Below, piece by piece: positions 41,637-51,163 of a stretch of 64,000 nt of DNA. Made by a program: the position numbers and the translations under genes. Numbering within the stretch: position 1 is the stretch's first letter; each line of letters starts with the position of its first letter. The notes below the pieces were generated by a model that worked only from the letters and a program-made list of their open reading frames with translations, was not told the DNA's origin and did not search any database. This DNA comes from CAXTSE01 sp964246985 (GTDB lineage: Bacteria > Actinomycetota > Actinomycetes > Actinomycetales > Microbacteriaceae), in contig CAXTSE010000004.1 in NCBI GenBank assembly GCA_964246985.1, forward strand, positions 1-64,000. Reading direction: 5' to 3'.

Positions 41637-42100
41637 CGTGTTCCCCAGTTGTAGAACTGCTTGTGCAGCTTCAGATAGACGAAGGTCTCGGTGGACTGCA
41701 CGCCCTCGATACCCCGGATGCGGGTGTTCAGCAGCTCGATGAGGTCGTCGTCGTTCTCGCAGACCACCTCGGCGAGCAGGTCGAAGCTGCCGGCGGTCAG
41801 GACGATGTAGTCGACGGCGTCGATCTTGCCCAGCTCGTCGGCGACGTGCGAGGTGTCGCCGGCGACGCGAATGCCGACCATGGCCTGGCGGAAGAACCCG
41901 AGCTGCATCGGGTCGGTGACGGCGACCACCTGCATGACGCCCGAGTCGGTCAGCTTCTGCACCCTCTGGCGCACCGCGGCCTCGCTCAGACCGACTGCCT
42001 TGCCGATCTCGGCGTACGAGCGGCGGCCGTCCTCCTGGAGCTGCTCGACGATCGCCTTCGAGACGTCATCGAGATTCACGGACTTCGCACGGCCGGGCAT
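41633..42100 (-). CDS. Lrp/AsnC family transcriptional regulator
   Basis: The protein is 155 residues. An N-terminal winged HTH (about 10-60; IVEQLQEDGRRSYAEIGKAVGLSEAAVRQRVQKL in part) is followed by a RAM/ACT-like ligand-binding domain (about 70-150). It is transcribed ahead of and overlapping the aminotransferase gene, so it probably senses an amine or amino acid and controls its own operon. The ATG at 42098-42100 was chosen; CAGAAT 6 nt upstream may be a weak leaderless -10 box. Confidence 0.92.
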   Translation of the reverse strand: MPGRAKSVNLDDVSKAIVEQLQEDGRRSYAEIGKAVGLSEAAVRQRVQKLTDSGVMQVVAVTDPMQLGFFRQAMVGIRVAGDTSHVADELGKIDAVDYIVLTAGSFDLLAEVVCENDDDLIELLNTRIRGIEGVQSTETFVYLKLHKQFYNWGTR

Positions 42101-42259
42101 GAACTGATTCTGTCAGCCGTGCCTGGGTGTGACAAGCGATTCCGCACCTGCGGCGCGTCGACGCGACGGATTCCGTGGCCGGTGCGAGCGGGGATGTGCG
42201 GCACTCGTCGCCCAGCGAGGCTCCCGCGGCGAACGCCTCCGACAGAGGATGATGGGCGC

Positions 42260-42802
42260 GTGGGATCCGACCTCGACGACACCGCCCCGCGCCCTCCGGC
42301 GCTGGTCGAGCCGCCCGCACCCACCACGGTCCCGGTGTCCGAGCTGCCGCCCCTTCCTCCGGAGGTGTGGGCCGCCGCCTTCCCACCTGAGCCGCCGCCC
42401 CCGCCGCCTCCGCGCATCCGGATGACCGACGGCGTGGCCGTCGGGCTCGACCTCACCATCTACCTGGGACGCGCACCGAGCGTGCCGCGCGTGGCCATCG
42501 ACCGCAAGGTGCGGCTCGTGGCTGTGCCGTCGGCTGACAAGCAGGTGTCGGCCACCCACCTCGAGCTGCGGCGCTCGGGCGATCTGGTGGTGGCCACCGA
42601 CATGTTCTCGACCAACGGGTCGATCGTCACCGTCCCGGGGTCGGCGCCGCGCACACTGCTGCGCGGCGAGTCGGCGGTGCTCACGATGGGGAGCCTCATC
42701 GACCTCGGCGACGGCAACGTGCTGGAGCTGATCCCGCCGGAGCTCGGCTCGGCGGAGCCTTCTGCCGGCGGCCCCCGCGCACCCGGACCGGAGACCCCGT
42801 GA
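42260..42802 (+). CDS. FHA-domain protein with proline-rich N-terminus
   Basis: The protein is 180 residues. A Pro/Val/Ala-rich 50-residue N-terminus (runs of PPPPPPP) leads into an FHA domain (about 65-165). The phosphothreonine-binding residues are present: YLGRAPSV (Gly-Arg), QVSATHLEL (Ser-x-x-His) and FSTNGSIV (Asn-Gly). It should bind phosphothreonine peptides, most simply those made by the kinase encoded downstream. The GTG at 42260 was chosen. An ATG at 42253 is in another frame. The stop overlaps the phosphatase start. It is the first gene of the 42-60 kb cluster. Confidence 0.85.
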   Translation: MGSDLDDTAPRPPALVEPPAPTTVPVSELPPLPPEVWAAAFPPEPPPPPPPRIRMTDGVAVGLDLTIYLGRAPSVPRVAIDRKVRLVAVPSADKQVSATHLELRRSGDLVVATDMFSTNGSIVTVPGSAPRTLLRGESAVLTMGSLIDLGDGNVLELIPPELGSAEPSAGGPRAPGPETP

Positions 42803-43620
42803 CCCACATCGGCACCGACCGCGTCGATCAGCGCATCGAGCTGCCGGGCGACGACGGACGCGCGATCACCCTGTCGTGGGCGGCCCGATCCGACGTGGGC
42901 AGGCGTCGCAGCGCCAACGAGGACAGCCTCGTCGCCGTGGCACCGGTGTTCGCCGTGGCGGACGGGATGGGCGGCCACGCGGCAGGGGACCGCGCCAGCG
43001 CCGCGGCCATCGAGCACCTCACTCCGCGCCGCGGCGTGCGGTTCACCGATCTCGAGGCGGTCAGGGAGGCGCTCGCCGCAGCCGCGGACGACATCGACAC
43101 CCTCGCCATCGGGGTGCCGATGGGAGTCGGCACGACCGTCACCGGGGCGGCTCTCGTCATCGACGACGACGGCCAGCCGGCGTTCGCCGTCTTCAACATC
43201 GGCGACAGCCGGGTCTACCGGTTCGAGCGCAACGACCTGCGACGCGTCACGGTCGACCATTCCGTCGTGCAGGAGCTCGTCGACGCGGGACTGATCCGGG
43301 CTGAGGATGCCGAGGACCACCCCGACAGCAACGTCATCACCCGCGCGCTGGGCTTCCGCGACGACCCGACCCCCGACACCTGGATGGTGCCGGTGCGCGC
43401 CGGACTCCGACTGCTCATCTGCTCCGACGGCCTCACCAAGGAGCTCGGCGACGGGCGCCTCCGGCTGCACATGGCGGCGGGCATGTCGGCCGCGGAGACG
43501 GCGAGCGCTCTGGTCGATGCGGCCCTCGCCGCCGGGGGTCGCGACAACGTCACGATCATCATCGTGGACGTGCTGGATGCCCCCTCGACGCCCGCTGAGA
43601 GGGCGTCAGCACCCGAGTAG
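42799..43620 (+). CDS. PP2C-family serine/threonine phosphatase
   Basis: The protein is 273 residues and soluble. PPM/PP2C motifs are complete: SDVGRRRSANEDSLV (motif 1), FAVADGMGGHAAGD (metal-binding Asp), FNIGDSRVYRF, and GGRDNVTIIIVDV at the end. It should dephosphorylate proteins modified by the adjacent kinase. The GTG start overlaps the FHA stop (GTGA). Unlike PstP of mycobacteria it has no transmembrane segment. A hairpin after it may end the two-gene unit. Confidence 0.94.
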   Translation: MTHIGTDRVDQRIELPGDDGRAITLSWAARSDVGRRRSANEDSLVAVAPVFAVADGMGGHAAGDRASAAAIEHLTPRRGVRFTDLEAVREALAAAADDIDTLAIGVPMGVGTTVTGAALVIDDDGQPAFAVFNIGDSRVYRFERNDLRRVTVDHSVVQELVDAGLIRAEDAEDHPDSNVITRALGFRDDPTPDTWMVPVRAGLRLLICSDGLTKELGDGRLRLHMAAGMSAAETASALVDAALAAGGRDNVTIIIVDVLDAPSTPAERASAPE

Positions 43621-43650
43621 GGGCCGCCCTCACTGGGGGGCGCGTGACCG

Positions 43651-43665
43651 CCCCCTGTTCGGGGG
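43651..43665 (+). terminator. Hairpin after the PP2C gene
   Basis: CCCCC (43651-43655), loop TGTTC, GGGGG (43661-43665), with outer TGA/TCA pairing (bulged), lies 30 bases after the PP2C stop. It is the only strong hairpin in the 114-base gap before the kinase gene and is followed by a candidate promoter (TAGACT 43697-43702). It probably separates FHA-PP2C from the kinase operon. Confidence 0.5.
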
Positions 43666-43696
43666 TCAACCTCCCGGTCGTCCGGTGTTCCCTGCC

Positions 43697-43702
43697 TAGA
43701 CT
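43697..43702 (+). promoter_or_regulatory. Candidate -10 box of the kinase operon
   Basis: TAGACT matches TANNNT. It would give a leader of about 25 bases ending in GGGAGGAGG before the kinase ATG at 43735. No clear -35 is present. Confidence 0.4.
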
Positions 43703-43734
43703 GAGCAGGATCTTCGCCTGGGAGGAGGATGACT

Positions 43735-45165
43735 ATGGCGCGCCGCCTGCCGTCTCAGCCTCCCGTGCTGCCCGGATTCTCGTACGTCCACATCCTCGGA
43801 TCGGGCGGCTTCGCCGACGTCTTCCTGTACGAGCAGAACATGCCCCGCCGTCAGGTGGCGGTCAAGGTCATGCTGAGCGAGGTCGTCAACGACCAGGTGC
43901 GGCAGATGTTCCAGGCAGAGGCGAACCTGATGGCGCAGCTGAGCGCGCATCCGTCGATCCTCACCGTCTACCAGGCGGGGGTGTCAGCCGACGGTCGCCC
44001 GTTCCTCGTCATGGAGCTCTGCTCGTCGAGCCTCAGCGAGCGGTACCGCCGCGAGCGCATCCCCGTCGCCGAGGTGCTGCGCATCGCGATCAAGATCGGC
44101 AGCGCGGTCGAGACGGCGCACCGGACGAGCGTGCTGCACCGGGACATCAAGCCCTCCAATATCCTGCTCACGGCATACGGGCACCCCGTGCTGTCCGACT
44201 TCGGCATCGCCTCCACCCTCACCGCCAGCGCCGAGGACGAATCGGTCGGCCTCTCGATCCCGTGGTCGGCGCCCGAGGTGCTGCTGGACGAGACGCCGGG
44301 CTCGATCGCCTCCGAGGTCTGGTCGCTGGCCGCGACCGTGTACTCGCTCCTCGCCGGGCGCTCGCCGTTCGAGATCCCCGGCGGCTCCAACGCATCCGGT
44401 GACCTGATGTCACGCATCGCGCGAGCCAAGCCGCAGCCGATCGGGCGGGAGGACGTGCCGGCCAGCCTCGAGAACCTGCTGAGGCGGGCCATGTCGCGCC
44501 GCCCGGAGCAGCGTCCCGCGAGCGCGCTCGAGCTGGTGCGCGAGTTCCAGCTGATCGAGACAGAGCTCGGGGTATCGCAGACGCCCATCGAGGTCGCGAT
44601 GGACGAGTGGGCGCTCGGCACCGTGTCCGACATGGAGGACCGCACGCGGCTTCGACCCCTCGGCGGGCAGCCGAGCACGGGCGGTCGTCGCCGGCGATCC
44701 GCCGCCAAGTCGACCTCGTACGCGCCGGTCGGCACGGTGCGCGACGTGAGCGGTCCGGGTGGCCGCTTCTCGCACAGCAAGCCGGGCACCGCCCCGTCCC
44801 GCGGGGTGCAGCGCACCACGTGGGTGCTCTCGATCGCGGCGGTGCTCGTGCTCGGTCTCGGCGCGGCCGCGCTCGTGGTGCTCCTGCGCGGCACGGGGAA
44901 CCCGGACGGGATCCCCGTCGTCACCGACATCACGGCGACGACCTCGGGCGGAGCGGTGCGGTTCGGCTGGCCTAATCCCGGACTCGACGACGAGGACCGC
45001 TACCAGATCGCCGTGGACGGCGTGCAGACCAGCATCCAGGCTCAGCCGTCGTTCGTGGTGGACGCGCAGTCCGGCGACACCGTGTGCATCACCGTGACGG
45101 TCAACCGCGACGGCGAGCCCGGCGATCCCAGCACCGAGAAGTGCATCGATGTCCTGGAGGACTGA
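43735..45165 (+). CDS. Transmembrane serine/threonine protein kinase
   Basis: The protein is 476 residues. The kinase domain (about 15-270) has GSGGFADVF (G loop), AVKVM (Lys), HRDIKPSN (catalytic loop), SDFGIAS (DFG) and WSAPEVL. A Ser/Arg/Thr-rich juxtamembrane region leads to one transmembrane helix (about 361-384) and a 90-residue exterior beta-rich domain that resembles FN3 (FGWPNPGLDDEDRYQIAVDG) with two Cys. No PASTA repeats are present. The ATG at 43735 has GGAGG 6 nt upstream; the ATG at 43729 is too close. It probably senses an envelope ligand, perhaps the giant protein encoded next. Confidence 0.93.
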   Translation: MARRLPSQPPVLPGFSYVHILGSGGFADVFLYEQNMPRRQVAVKVMLSEVVNDQVRQMFQAEANLMAQLSAHPSILTVYQAGVSADGRPFLVMELCSSSLSERYRRERIPVAEVLRIAIKIGSAVETAHRTSVLHRDIKPSNILLTAYGHPVLSDFGIASTLTASAEDESVGLSIPWSAPEVLLDETPGSIASEVWSLAATVYSLLAGRSPFEIPGGSNASGDLMSRIARAKPQPIGREDVPASLENLLRRAMSRRPEQRPASALELVREFQLIETELGVSQTPIEVAMDEWALGTVSDMEDRTRLRPLGGQPSTGGRRRRSAAKSTSYAPVGTVRDVSGPGGRFSHSKPGTAPSRGVQRTTWVLSIAAVLVLGLGAAALVVLLRGTGNPDGIPVVTDITATTSGGAVRFGWPNPGLDDEDRYQIAVDGVQTSIQAQPSFVVDAQSGDTVCITVTVNRDGEPGDPSTEKCIDVLED

Positions 45166-45168
45166 CCG

Positions 45169-48100
45169 GTGATCCGGTCGTGGCTGAAGGCCCACCGCTC
45201 GCTCGTCGCCACGGCGACGAGCGCTGCGGTGATCGTGGCGGTCGTCGCGACGATCGCCGTCGTGTCCACCGGCTACACCGCGCAGCGGATGGACCTCGAC
45301 GACGGCTCGGTGTGGGTGGCGAACGGCGAGGACCAGGTCGTCGGCCGCGCCAACACCGAGGTCTACGAGTTGAACTCGGTCGTGCGAGGCGGCGCCGACG
45401 ACCTCTCGATGGTGCAGGACGGCTCGACCGTGCTCATGGTGGACCGCGGTGACGCCACGGTGCGCACGATCGACCCCGCCACCTCCGAGATCCTCGACGA
45501 CGTCGCCCTGCCGCCCGAGCAGGCCGAGGTGCACATCGCCGGCGATCGAGTCGTCATCTTCGCGGCGGGCACGGGCCAGGTCTGGATCATCCCTCTCGTC
45601 GAGCTGAGCGGCTTCGACGCGACGTCGCCCGAGACGCTCAGTCTCGGCCTCGACTCGGTCATCAGCGTCGACCCCGACGGCGTGCTGTACGCCTACTCGT
45701 CGGAGCGGCGCGAGGTGTCGCGTGTCGACGCGGCGACGACCACCGACGTGGATGCCACGTGGTCGCTGTCCATGCCCGACGGCACGTCCGATCTGCAGAT
45801 CACGTCGGTCGGAGAGACGTGGGCCGTGCTCGACGCGGGTGCTCGGGTGCTCTACCTCGATGGCCAGACCGTTGACCTTACCTCGCTGATCGACACCGCC
45901 GACGACCCGCGGATCCAGCTTCCGGGCCCGGACGCGGAGCGCGTCCTGGTGGGCACGAGCTCGAGCCTCCTGAGCGTGCCGATGAGCGGCGCCGGCCCGG
46001 TGCCGCTCGTCGACGGGCAGTCGGGTTCGTCGACCGCGCCGCTCGTGCTCGACGGATGCGAGTACGGCGCGTGGTCGTCCGGCTCCGCCTGGCGACGCTG
46101 CGCGGGCGACGGAGGAGGCGGCACGCAGATCGATCTCGACGGCATGGCGGGCAACGCCCGCCTCGTCTTCGCGACCAACACGGAGCGCGCCGTGCTCAAC
46201 GACACCCGCAGCGGCGCATCGTGGGCCGTCCAGTCGGGCGGCGAGCTGATCGACAACTGGGACGACCTGATCGTCCAGGACGAGGATCAGGAGCAGCAGC
46301 AGAACGACCAGGACGTGCCGCCGACCATCGACGAGGATCAGACGCCGCCGGTCGCGCTCGACGACGAGTTCGGGGCGCGACCGGGTCGCACCTCGCTGCT
46401 GCCGGTGATGCTCAACGACTACGACCCCAACGCCGACGTGCTCGTCATCGACAGCGTCGGCGAGATCCCCGAGGGGGTCGGAAGCCTCGACCTCGTCACG
46501 CGCAACCAGCAGCTGCAGATCACGCTCGATCCGGGGGCGACCGGGGTCATCACCTTCCCGTACACGATCAGCGACGGGCGCGGCGGCACGGCGAGCGCCA
46601 CGGTGACGGTGACGGTCCGCTCCGAGGACGAGAACTCTCCTCCCCAGCAGGTGCGCACCACGACCAACACGGTGCAGGAGGGCGGGCGGATCTCGACCCA
46701 GGTGATCGGCGACTGGGTCGATCCCGACGGCGACGCCTTCTATCTCGTCGGGGCCGCGACGACGGGCATCGACCTGGTGGCGTACAAGCCCGACGGCGTC
46801 GTCGTGTTCACCGACGATCCCTCCGACGGCGGCGGCTCGGCGACGGTGACCCTCGCGATGTCGGATGGCCGCGCCCAGGGCAACGGCAGCCTCGCGATCA
46901 CCGTCCGGCCGGTGGGCGAGGTGCCGATCGTGATCGAGCCCTGGGTCGTGCTCGTGACCTCGGGCCAGGAGATCACCATCCGTCCGCTGTCGCACGTTCG
47001 CGGGGGGTCGGGTGTGCTGCGCTTGAACGCCGTGCCGGCGAAGGCGGGATCGACGATCGAGCCGAGCTTCGAGGCGGGGACCTTCACCTTCGAGAGCGAC
47101 GAGGTGCGCACGCACTACGTCGAGTTCACGGTGACCGACGGCGATCAGACGGCGACCGGCGTCGTGCGGGTCGACGTGGCGGCACCGCCGGACGCCGACA
47201 CCCGGCCCATCACCGTGCCGAAGACCGTCTTCGTGACGACGCTGAACTCGAAGACCGTCGACCCGACCACGACCGACATCGACCCGGCCGGTGGCGTGCT
47301 CGTCGTGACCGGGGTCTCGAACCTCCCGGACGACGGCAGCGTGCAGGCCGAGATCCTCGATCAGCGCGAGGTCCGGGTGACTCTGCGCGGTCCGCTCGAC
47401 GGCCAGTCGGCGACCTTCAACTACACGATCAGCAACGGGCTCGCCGAATCGGTGGGCACGATCACGGTCGTCGAGCTGCCGATCCCAGAGAGCCTGCAGC
47501 CCCCGATCGCGACCGACGACACCGTGACGGTGCGCGTGGGCGACGTCATCGACGTCCCGGTGCTCGACAACGACGAGCAGCCCGATGGCGAGCTGATCAC
47601 GCTTCAGCCCCGACTGGCGCAGCCGCTCGCCGACGGCGCCGGACTGCTCTTCGCGTCGGGGGATCGCCTGCGCTACCTCGCGCCGCAGACGGCCGGCAAC
47701 TACACCGCCGTCTACACGATCGCCGGTCCCGACGGCCAGCTCGCGAACGCCCAGGTGACGCTGTCGGTGCGCGAGGTGGATGTCGCCACCAACAGCGCGC
47801 CTGCGCCCGAGCGGATCACCGCGCGCGTGCTGGCCGGCGAGTCGGTGCGCATCGAGGTGCCGCTGTCGGGCATCGACGCCGACGGCGACTCCGTGCAGCT
47901 GATCGGCGTCGCGAGCAATCCCGACAAGGGCTCGGTGACCGAGGTCGGCCCGAACTACATCACCTACGTGGCGGGGGAGTACGCCTCGGGCACCGATGAG
48001 TTCCGGTACAGCATCAAGGACGCCCTCGGTGCGCGAGCCGAGGGGACCGTGCGGGTCGGCATCTCGCCGCCCCTGGACGGCGCCCGCAACCCCGTCGCCA

Positions 48101-51100
48101 ACGAGGACGAGGTCACCGTGCGACCGAACCGGACCGTCTCGGTGCAGGTGCTCGCCAACGACTCCGATCCCGACGGCAGCCCGCTGCGGGTCACCTCGGC
48201 AGAGCCCAACATCGAGGGGACGACCGTCCTGGTCATCGAGGACACGACCATCGACGTCACCCCGCCGAGCGAGCCGGGCACGTACTCCGTCATCTACTCG
48301 ATCGCCAACGACTCCGGCGGCACCAGCAGCAACTTCGTCAACGTGACCGTCGATCCGGATGCGCCGCTGGCGTATCCCGAGGTCGCCGACGACGTGCTCG
48401 AGGTGTCCGATGTGCTCGGACGCGAGACCGTCGACGTCGCGGTGCTCGACAACGTGTTCTGGGCGGATGGCGACGTCGCCGATCTCGGCGTCGCCCTGGT
48501 CTCGGGCTACAGCTCGGGCGCGCAGGTGCTGAACGACAAGCGGATCCGCGTCACCATCGGCGACCGCAGCCAGATCATCCCGTTCTCGGTCTCGCACCCG
48601 GAGGACGACAGCATCCGTGCCTACGCCTTCATCCGGGTGCCCGGCTTCGACGACGCCCTGCCCCAGCTCGACCGCAGCGCCCCCTCGCTCCGGGTGAAGA
48701 GCGAGCAGGCTCTCACGATCGACCTCAACGACTACGTCGTCGCTCTGGGAGGTGGCCGCGTGCGCCTCGCCGACACCAGCAGCGTGCGCGCGACCCATGC
48801 GAACGGCGACGATCTCGTGGTCGACCAGGACACCCTCGTCTTCACGTCGGCCGAGCAGTACTTCGGGCCGGCGTCGATCACCTTCGAGGTGACCGACGGA
48901 TCGTCCGGCGACGACCCGGACGGCAAGCGTGCGATCCTCACGCTGCCGATCGAGGTGCTGGCGCGCGACAACCAGCCGCCGGTGTTCCAGGGCGGCGAGG
49001 TGCTGTTCGAGCCGGGGCAGGAGAAGGAGCTCGACCTCGTGCGGCTCACCAACTACCCGTACGACGACGACCTCGACGAGCTCGTCTACTCGGTGCTGCC
49101 GCCCGCGCCCGTCGGATTCACCTATGTGCCCAACGGCCAGCGCCTCGTGCTGCGAGCGCTCGAGACCGCCGAGATCGGATCGACCACCTCGGTCACGGTC
49201 GGCGTGCGCGACGCCGTGAACGAAGGCCGATCGGGTCGCATCACGCTCCAGGTCGTGCCGTCGACGCGCCCGCAGGCCTCGCCGATCTCGGATCGCGCGA
49301 TCACCCAGCGCGGGCAGACCACGACCATCGACGTGCTGGCCAACGACCAGGCCGCCAACCCGTTCCCGGCGTCGCCGCTGACCGTCGTCGCCATCCGGGG
49401 GCTGAGCGGCGGGTCGCTGCCAGACGGCGTCACCGTGACCCCGAGCGCTGACCGCTCGCGGCTGACGGTGTCGGTCGGCCAGTCGGTGGCCCCCTCCGAG
49501 ATCAACCTCCAGTACCAGGTGGCGGACGCCACCGGAGATCCCAGCCGGTACGTCTGGGGCAACGTGACGATCTCGATCCAGGACGTGCCGGATCCGGTCT
49601 CGGCGCTCAGCGTCACCGAGTTCGGCGACCGGCTGCTCAAGCTGGCGTGGACGCCCGGTCAGTTCAACAACTCGCCGATCACGGGCTACCAGGTGACGAT
49701 GACGAGCGCCGACTCGGGCGCGCCGATCTCGACGACGGCGTGCACCACGACGGTGGCCTGCGCTGTCGCCACGCCCGGTAACGGCCCGGCCAACGCCGTG
49801 CGGATTTCGGTCGTCGCCGTCAACGCGATCGGCCCGTCGGACGCCGCGCAGCTGCCCGGATCGATCTGGTCCGACATCATCCCGCCGCCGCCGTCGAGCC
49901 TCAGCTCGCGACCTCTCGACACCGGGCTGCGTGTCACCTGGACCAAGCCGGACGGCGGTGCCGGCAGCCCCATCGAGCTCTACGTCGTGACCGTCGGCGG
50001 GGTCTCGCGCACCGTCTCGGTCCCGACCAGCGACGCCGTCGGCACGCAGTACTCGACCAACATCACGGCGCCGTCCATCGCCAATGGCAGCTCGGTCGTC
50101 TACACCGTGAGCGCGCGCAACAGCGCGCCGAACAGCCTCGCGACCTGGAACTCCGCGTCGGGAACGGGGGTGCCCGCAGGCCCGCCCATCGTGCTCGCGG
50201 CGCCCACCGCATCCGGCTCTCTCACCGACGGCTCGACGGCGAGTATCGCGTGGGCCGGCGCGTTCGCCGAGAACGGCGCCCCCATGCTGCGCTACTACGT
50301 GGCGATCTACACGGGCGGTGCCCCGACCTGCACCGTGGACGGCGTGGACACCGGAGCGCCGGTCGTGAACCCGCCCCCGCAGAGCGGGTCGGTGCAGTAT
50401 CTCGACGGGGGCACGACCTCGACGACCTTCGGCGGACTGACTCCGAACCAGACCTACAACCTCGCCGTGTTCGCCTACAACGGCCAGGGGTGCGAGGCGT
50501 CCCCGACCACGCAGGTGACGCCGCGCTCGGTGCCGGGGCGCGTCTCGTCGATCGGCTACTCGGGACCGGTGTCGTCGGGCACGGGCACCTGGGACTTCCG
50601 GCTCGACTCGTTCTCGATCGGGTCGGGATCGACCGACGCCGACACCTTCAGCTACCGCCTCATCGGCGGGACCACCGAGCAGGGCGAGCACGGCATCGCC
50701 GGGCCCGGCACGACCCTCACGTCGAGCAACGGCTCGCACTACGGGAACGTCATCGGCGTGCAGGTGCGCGCGTGCAAGACCTACCCCGAGGCCACGCTCT
50801 GCAGCGCGGAGTGGTCGCAGACCTTCCCGCTGGGCGTACCCGTCAACAATTTCACGCCGAGCAACATCGCCACGACGGTGACCCAGGACGGTGGCGGACT
50901 GCTCGACACGACCGGCTACTGGTCCTGGACGCAGCTGCCCTCCGGCCCCGGCTACACCAGCGTCTCGTACTCGTGCGGACCCGACGACGACCCCGCGACA
51001 CCCCAGCAGTGCGAGGTCTCCGGCGGACTGCTCGGCCTGGACTTCCCGAAGCTGGTCGTCACGATCGCCGCCAACAACACCACCTACACCCGCGAGTACA

Positions 51101-51117
51101 CCTGGGGCCAGTTCTGA
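45169..51117 (+). CDS. Giant N-terminally anchored Ig/cadherin-like and FN3 repeat surface protein
   Basis: The protein is 1982 residues. One N-terminal transmembrane helix (about 11-33) with basic residues before it gives a type II orientation. Residues about 40-390 look like a beta-propeller. Then come about ten Ig/cadherin-like repeats of 95-100 residues, recognised by VxxND or DPDGD turns (for example VPVLDNDEQPDG, VLANDSDPDGS), starting near 396, 491, 673, 782, 877, 978, 1067, 1170, 1268 and 1366, and three to four FN3 domains from about 1473. There is no LPXTG or C-terminal helix. The GTG start has GGAGG 9 nt upstream, in the kinase gene. It is probably a stalk or adhesin projecting from the membrane. 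Confidence 0.88.
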   Translation: MIRSWLKAHRSLVATATSAAVIVAVVATIAVVSTGYTAQRMDLDDGSVWVANGEDQVVGRANTEVYELNSVVRGGADDLSMVQDGSTVLMVDRGDATVRTIDPATSEILDDVALPPEQAEVHIAGDRVVIFAAGTGQVWIIPLVELSGFDATSPETLSLGLDSVISVDPDGVLYAYSSERREVSRVDAATTTDVDATWSLSMPDGTSDLQITSVGETWAVLDAGARVLYLDGQTVDLTSLIDTADDPRIQLPGPDAERVLVGTSSSLLSVPMSGAGPVPLVDGQSGSSTAPLVLDGCEYGAWSSGSAWRRCAGDGGGGTQIDLDGMAGNARLVFATNTERAVLNDTRSGASWAVQSGGELIDNWDDLIVQDEDQEQQQNDQDVPPTIDEDQTPPVALDDEFGARPGRTSLLPVMLNDYDPNADVLVIDSVGEIPEGVGSLDLVTRNQQLQITLDPGATGVITFPYTISDGRGGTASATVTVTVRSEDENSPPQQVRTTTNTVQEGGRISTQVIGDWVDPDGDAFYLVGAATTGIDLVAYKPDGVVVFTDDPSDGGGSATVTLAMSDGRAQGNGSLAITVRPVGEVPIVIEPWVVLVTSGQEITIRPLSHVRGGSGVLRLNAVPAKAGSTIEPSFEAGTFTFESDEVRTHYVEFTVTDGDQTATGVVRVDVAAPPDADTRPITVPKTVFVTTLNSKTVDPTTTDIDPAGGVLVVTGVSNLPDDGSVQAEILDQREVRVTLRGPLDGQSATFNYTISNGLAESVGTITVVELPIPESLQPPIATDDTVTVRVGDVIDVPVLDNDEQPDGELITLQPRLAQPLADGAGLLFASGDRLRYLAPQTAGNYTAVYTIAGPDGQLANAQVTLSVREVDVATNSAPAPERITARVLAGESVRIEVPLSGIDADGDSVQLIGVASNPDKGSVTEVGPNYITYVAGEYASGTDEFRYSIKDALGARAEGTVRVGISPPLDGARNPVANEDEVTVRPNRTVSVQVLANDSDPDGSPLRVTSAEPNIEGTTVLVIEDTTIDVTPPSEPGTYSVIYSIANDSGGTSSNFVNVTVDPDAPLAYPEVADDVLEVSDVLGRETVDVAVLDNVFWADGDVADLGVALVSGYSSGAQVLNDKRIRVTIGDRSQIIPFSVSHPEDDSIRAYAFIRVPGFDDALPQLDRSAPSLRVKSEQALTIDLNDYVVALGGGRVRLADTSSVRATHANGDDLVVDQDTLVFTSAEQYFGPASITFEVTDGSSGDDPDGKRAILTLPIEVLARDNQPPVFQGGEVLFEPGQEKELDLVRLTNYPYDDDLDELVYSVLPPAPVGFTYVPNGQRLVLRALETAEIGSTTSVTVGVRDAVNEGRSGRITLQVVPSTRPQASPISDRAITQRGQTTTIDVLANDQAANPFPASPLTVVAIRGLSGGSLPDGVTVTPSADRSRLTVSVGQSVAPSEINLQYQVADATGDPSRYVWGNVTISIQDVPDPVSALSVTEFGDRLLKLAWTPGQFNNSPITGYQVTMTSADSGAPISTTACTTTVACAVATPGNGPANAVRISVVAVNAIGPSDAAQLPGSIWSDIIPPPPSSLSSRPLDTGLRVTWTKPDGGAGSPIELYVVTVGGVSRTVSVPTSDAVGTQYSTNITAPSIANGSSVVYTVSARNSAPNSLATWNSASGTGVPAGPPIVLAAPTASGSLTDGSTASIAWAGAFAENGAPMLRYYVAIYTGGAPTCTVDGVDTGAPVVNPPPQSGSVQYLDGGTTSTTFGGLTPNQTYNLAVFAYNGQGCEASPTTQVTPRSVPGRVSSIGYSGPVSSGTGTWDFRLDSFSIGSGSTDADTFSYRLIGGTTEQGEHGIAGPGTTLTSSNGSHYGNVIGVQVRACKTYPEATLCSAEWSQTFPLGVPVNNFTPSNIATTVTQDGGGLLDTTGYWSWTQLPSGPGYTSVSYSCGPDDDPATPQQCEVSGGLLGLDFPKLVVTIAANNTTYTREYTWGQF

Positions 51118-51163
51118 TGACCCGAGACCCACAGCCCCGCGCTTCCCGAGAGGACCACACCCG

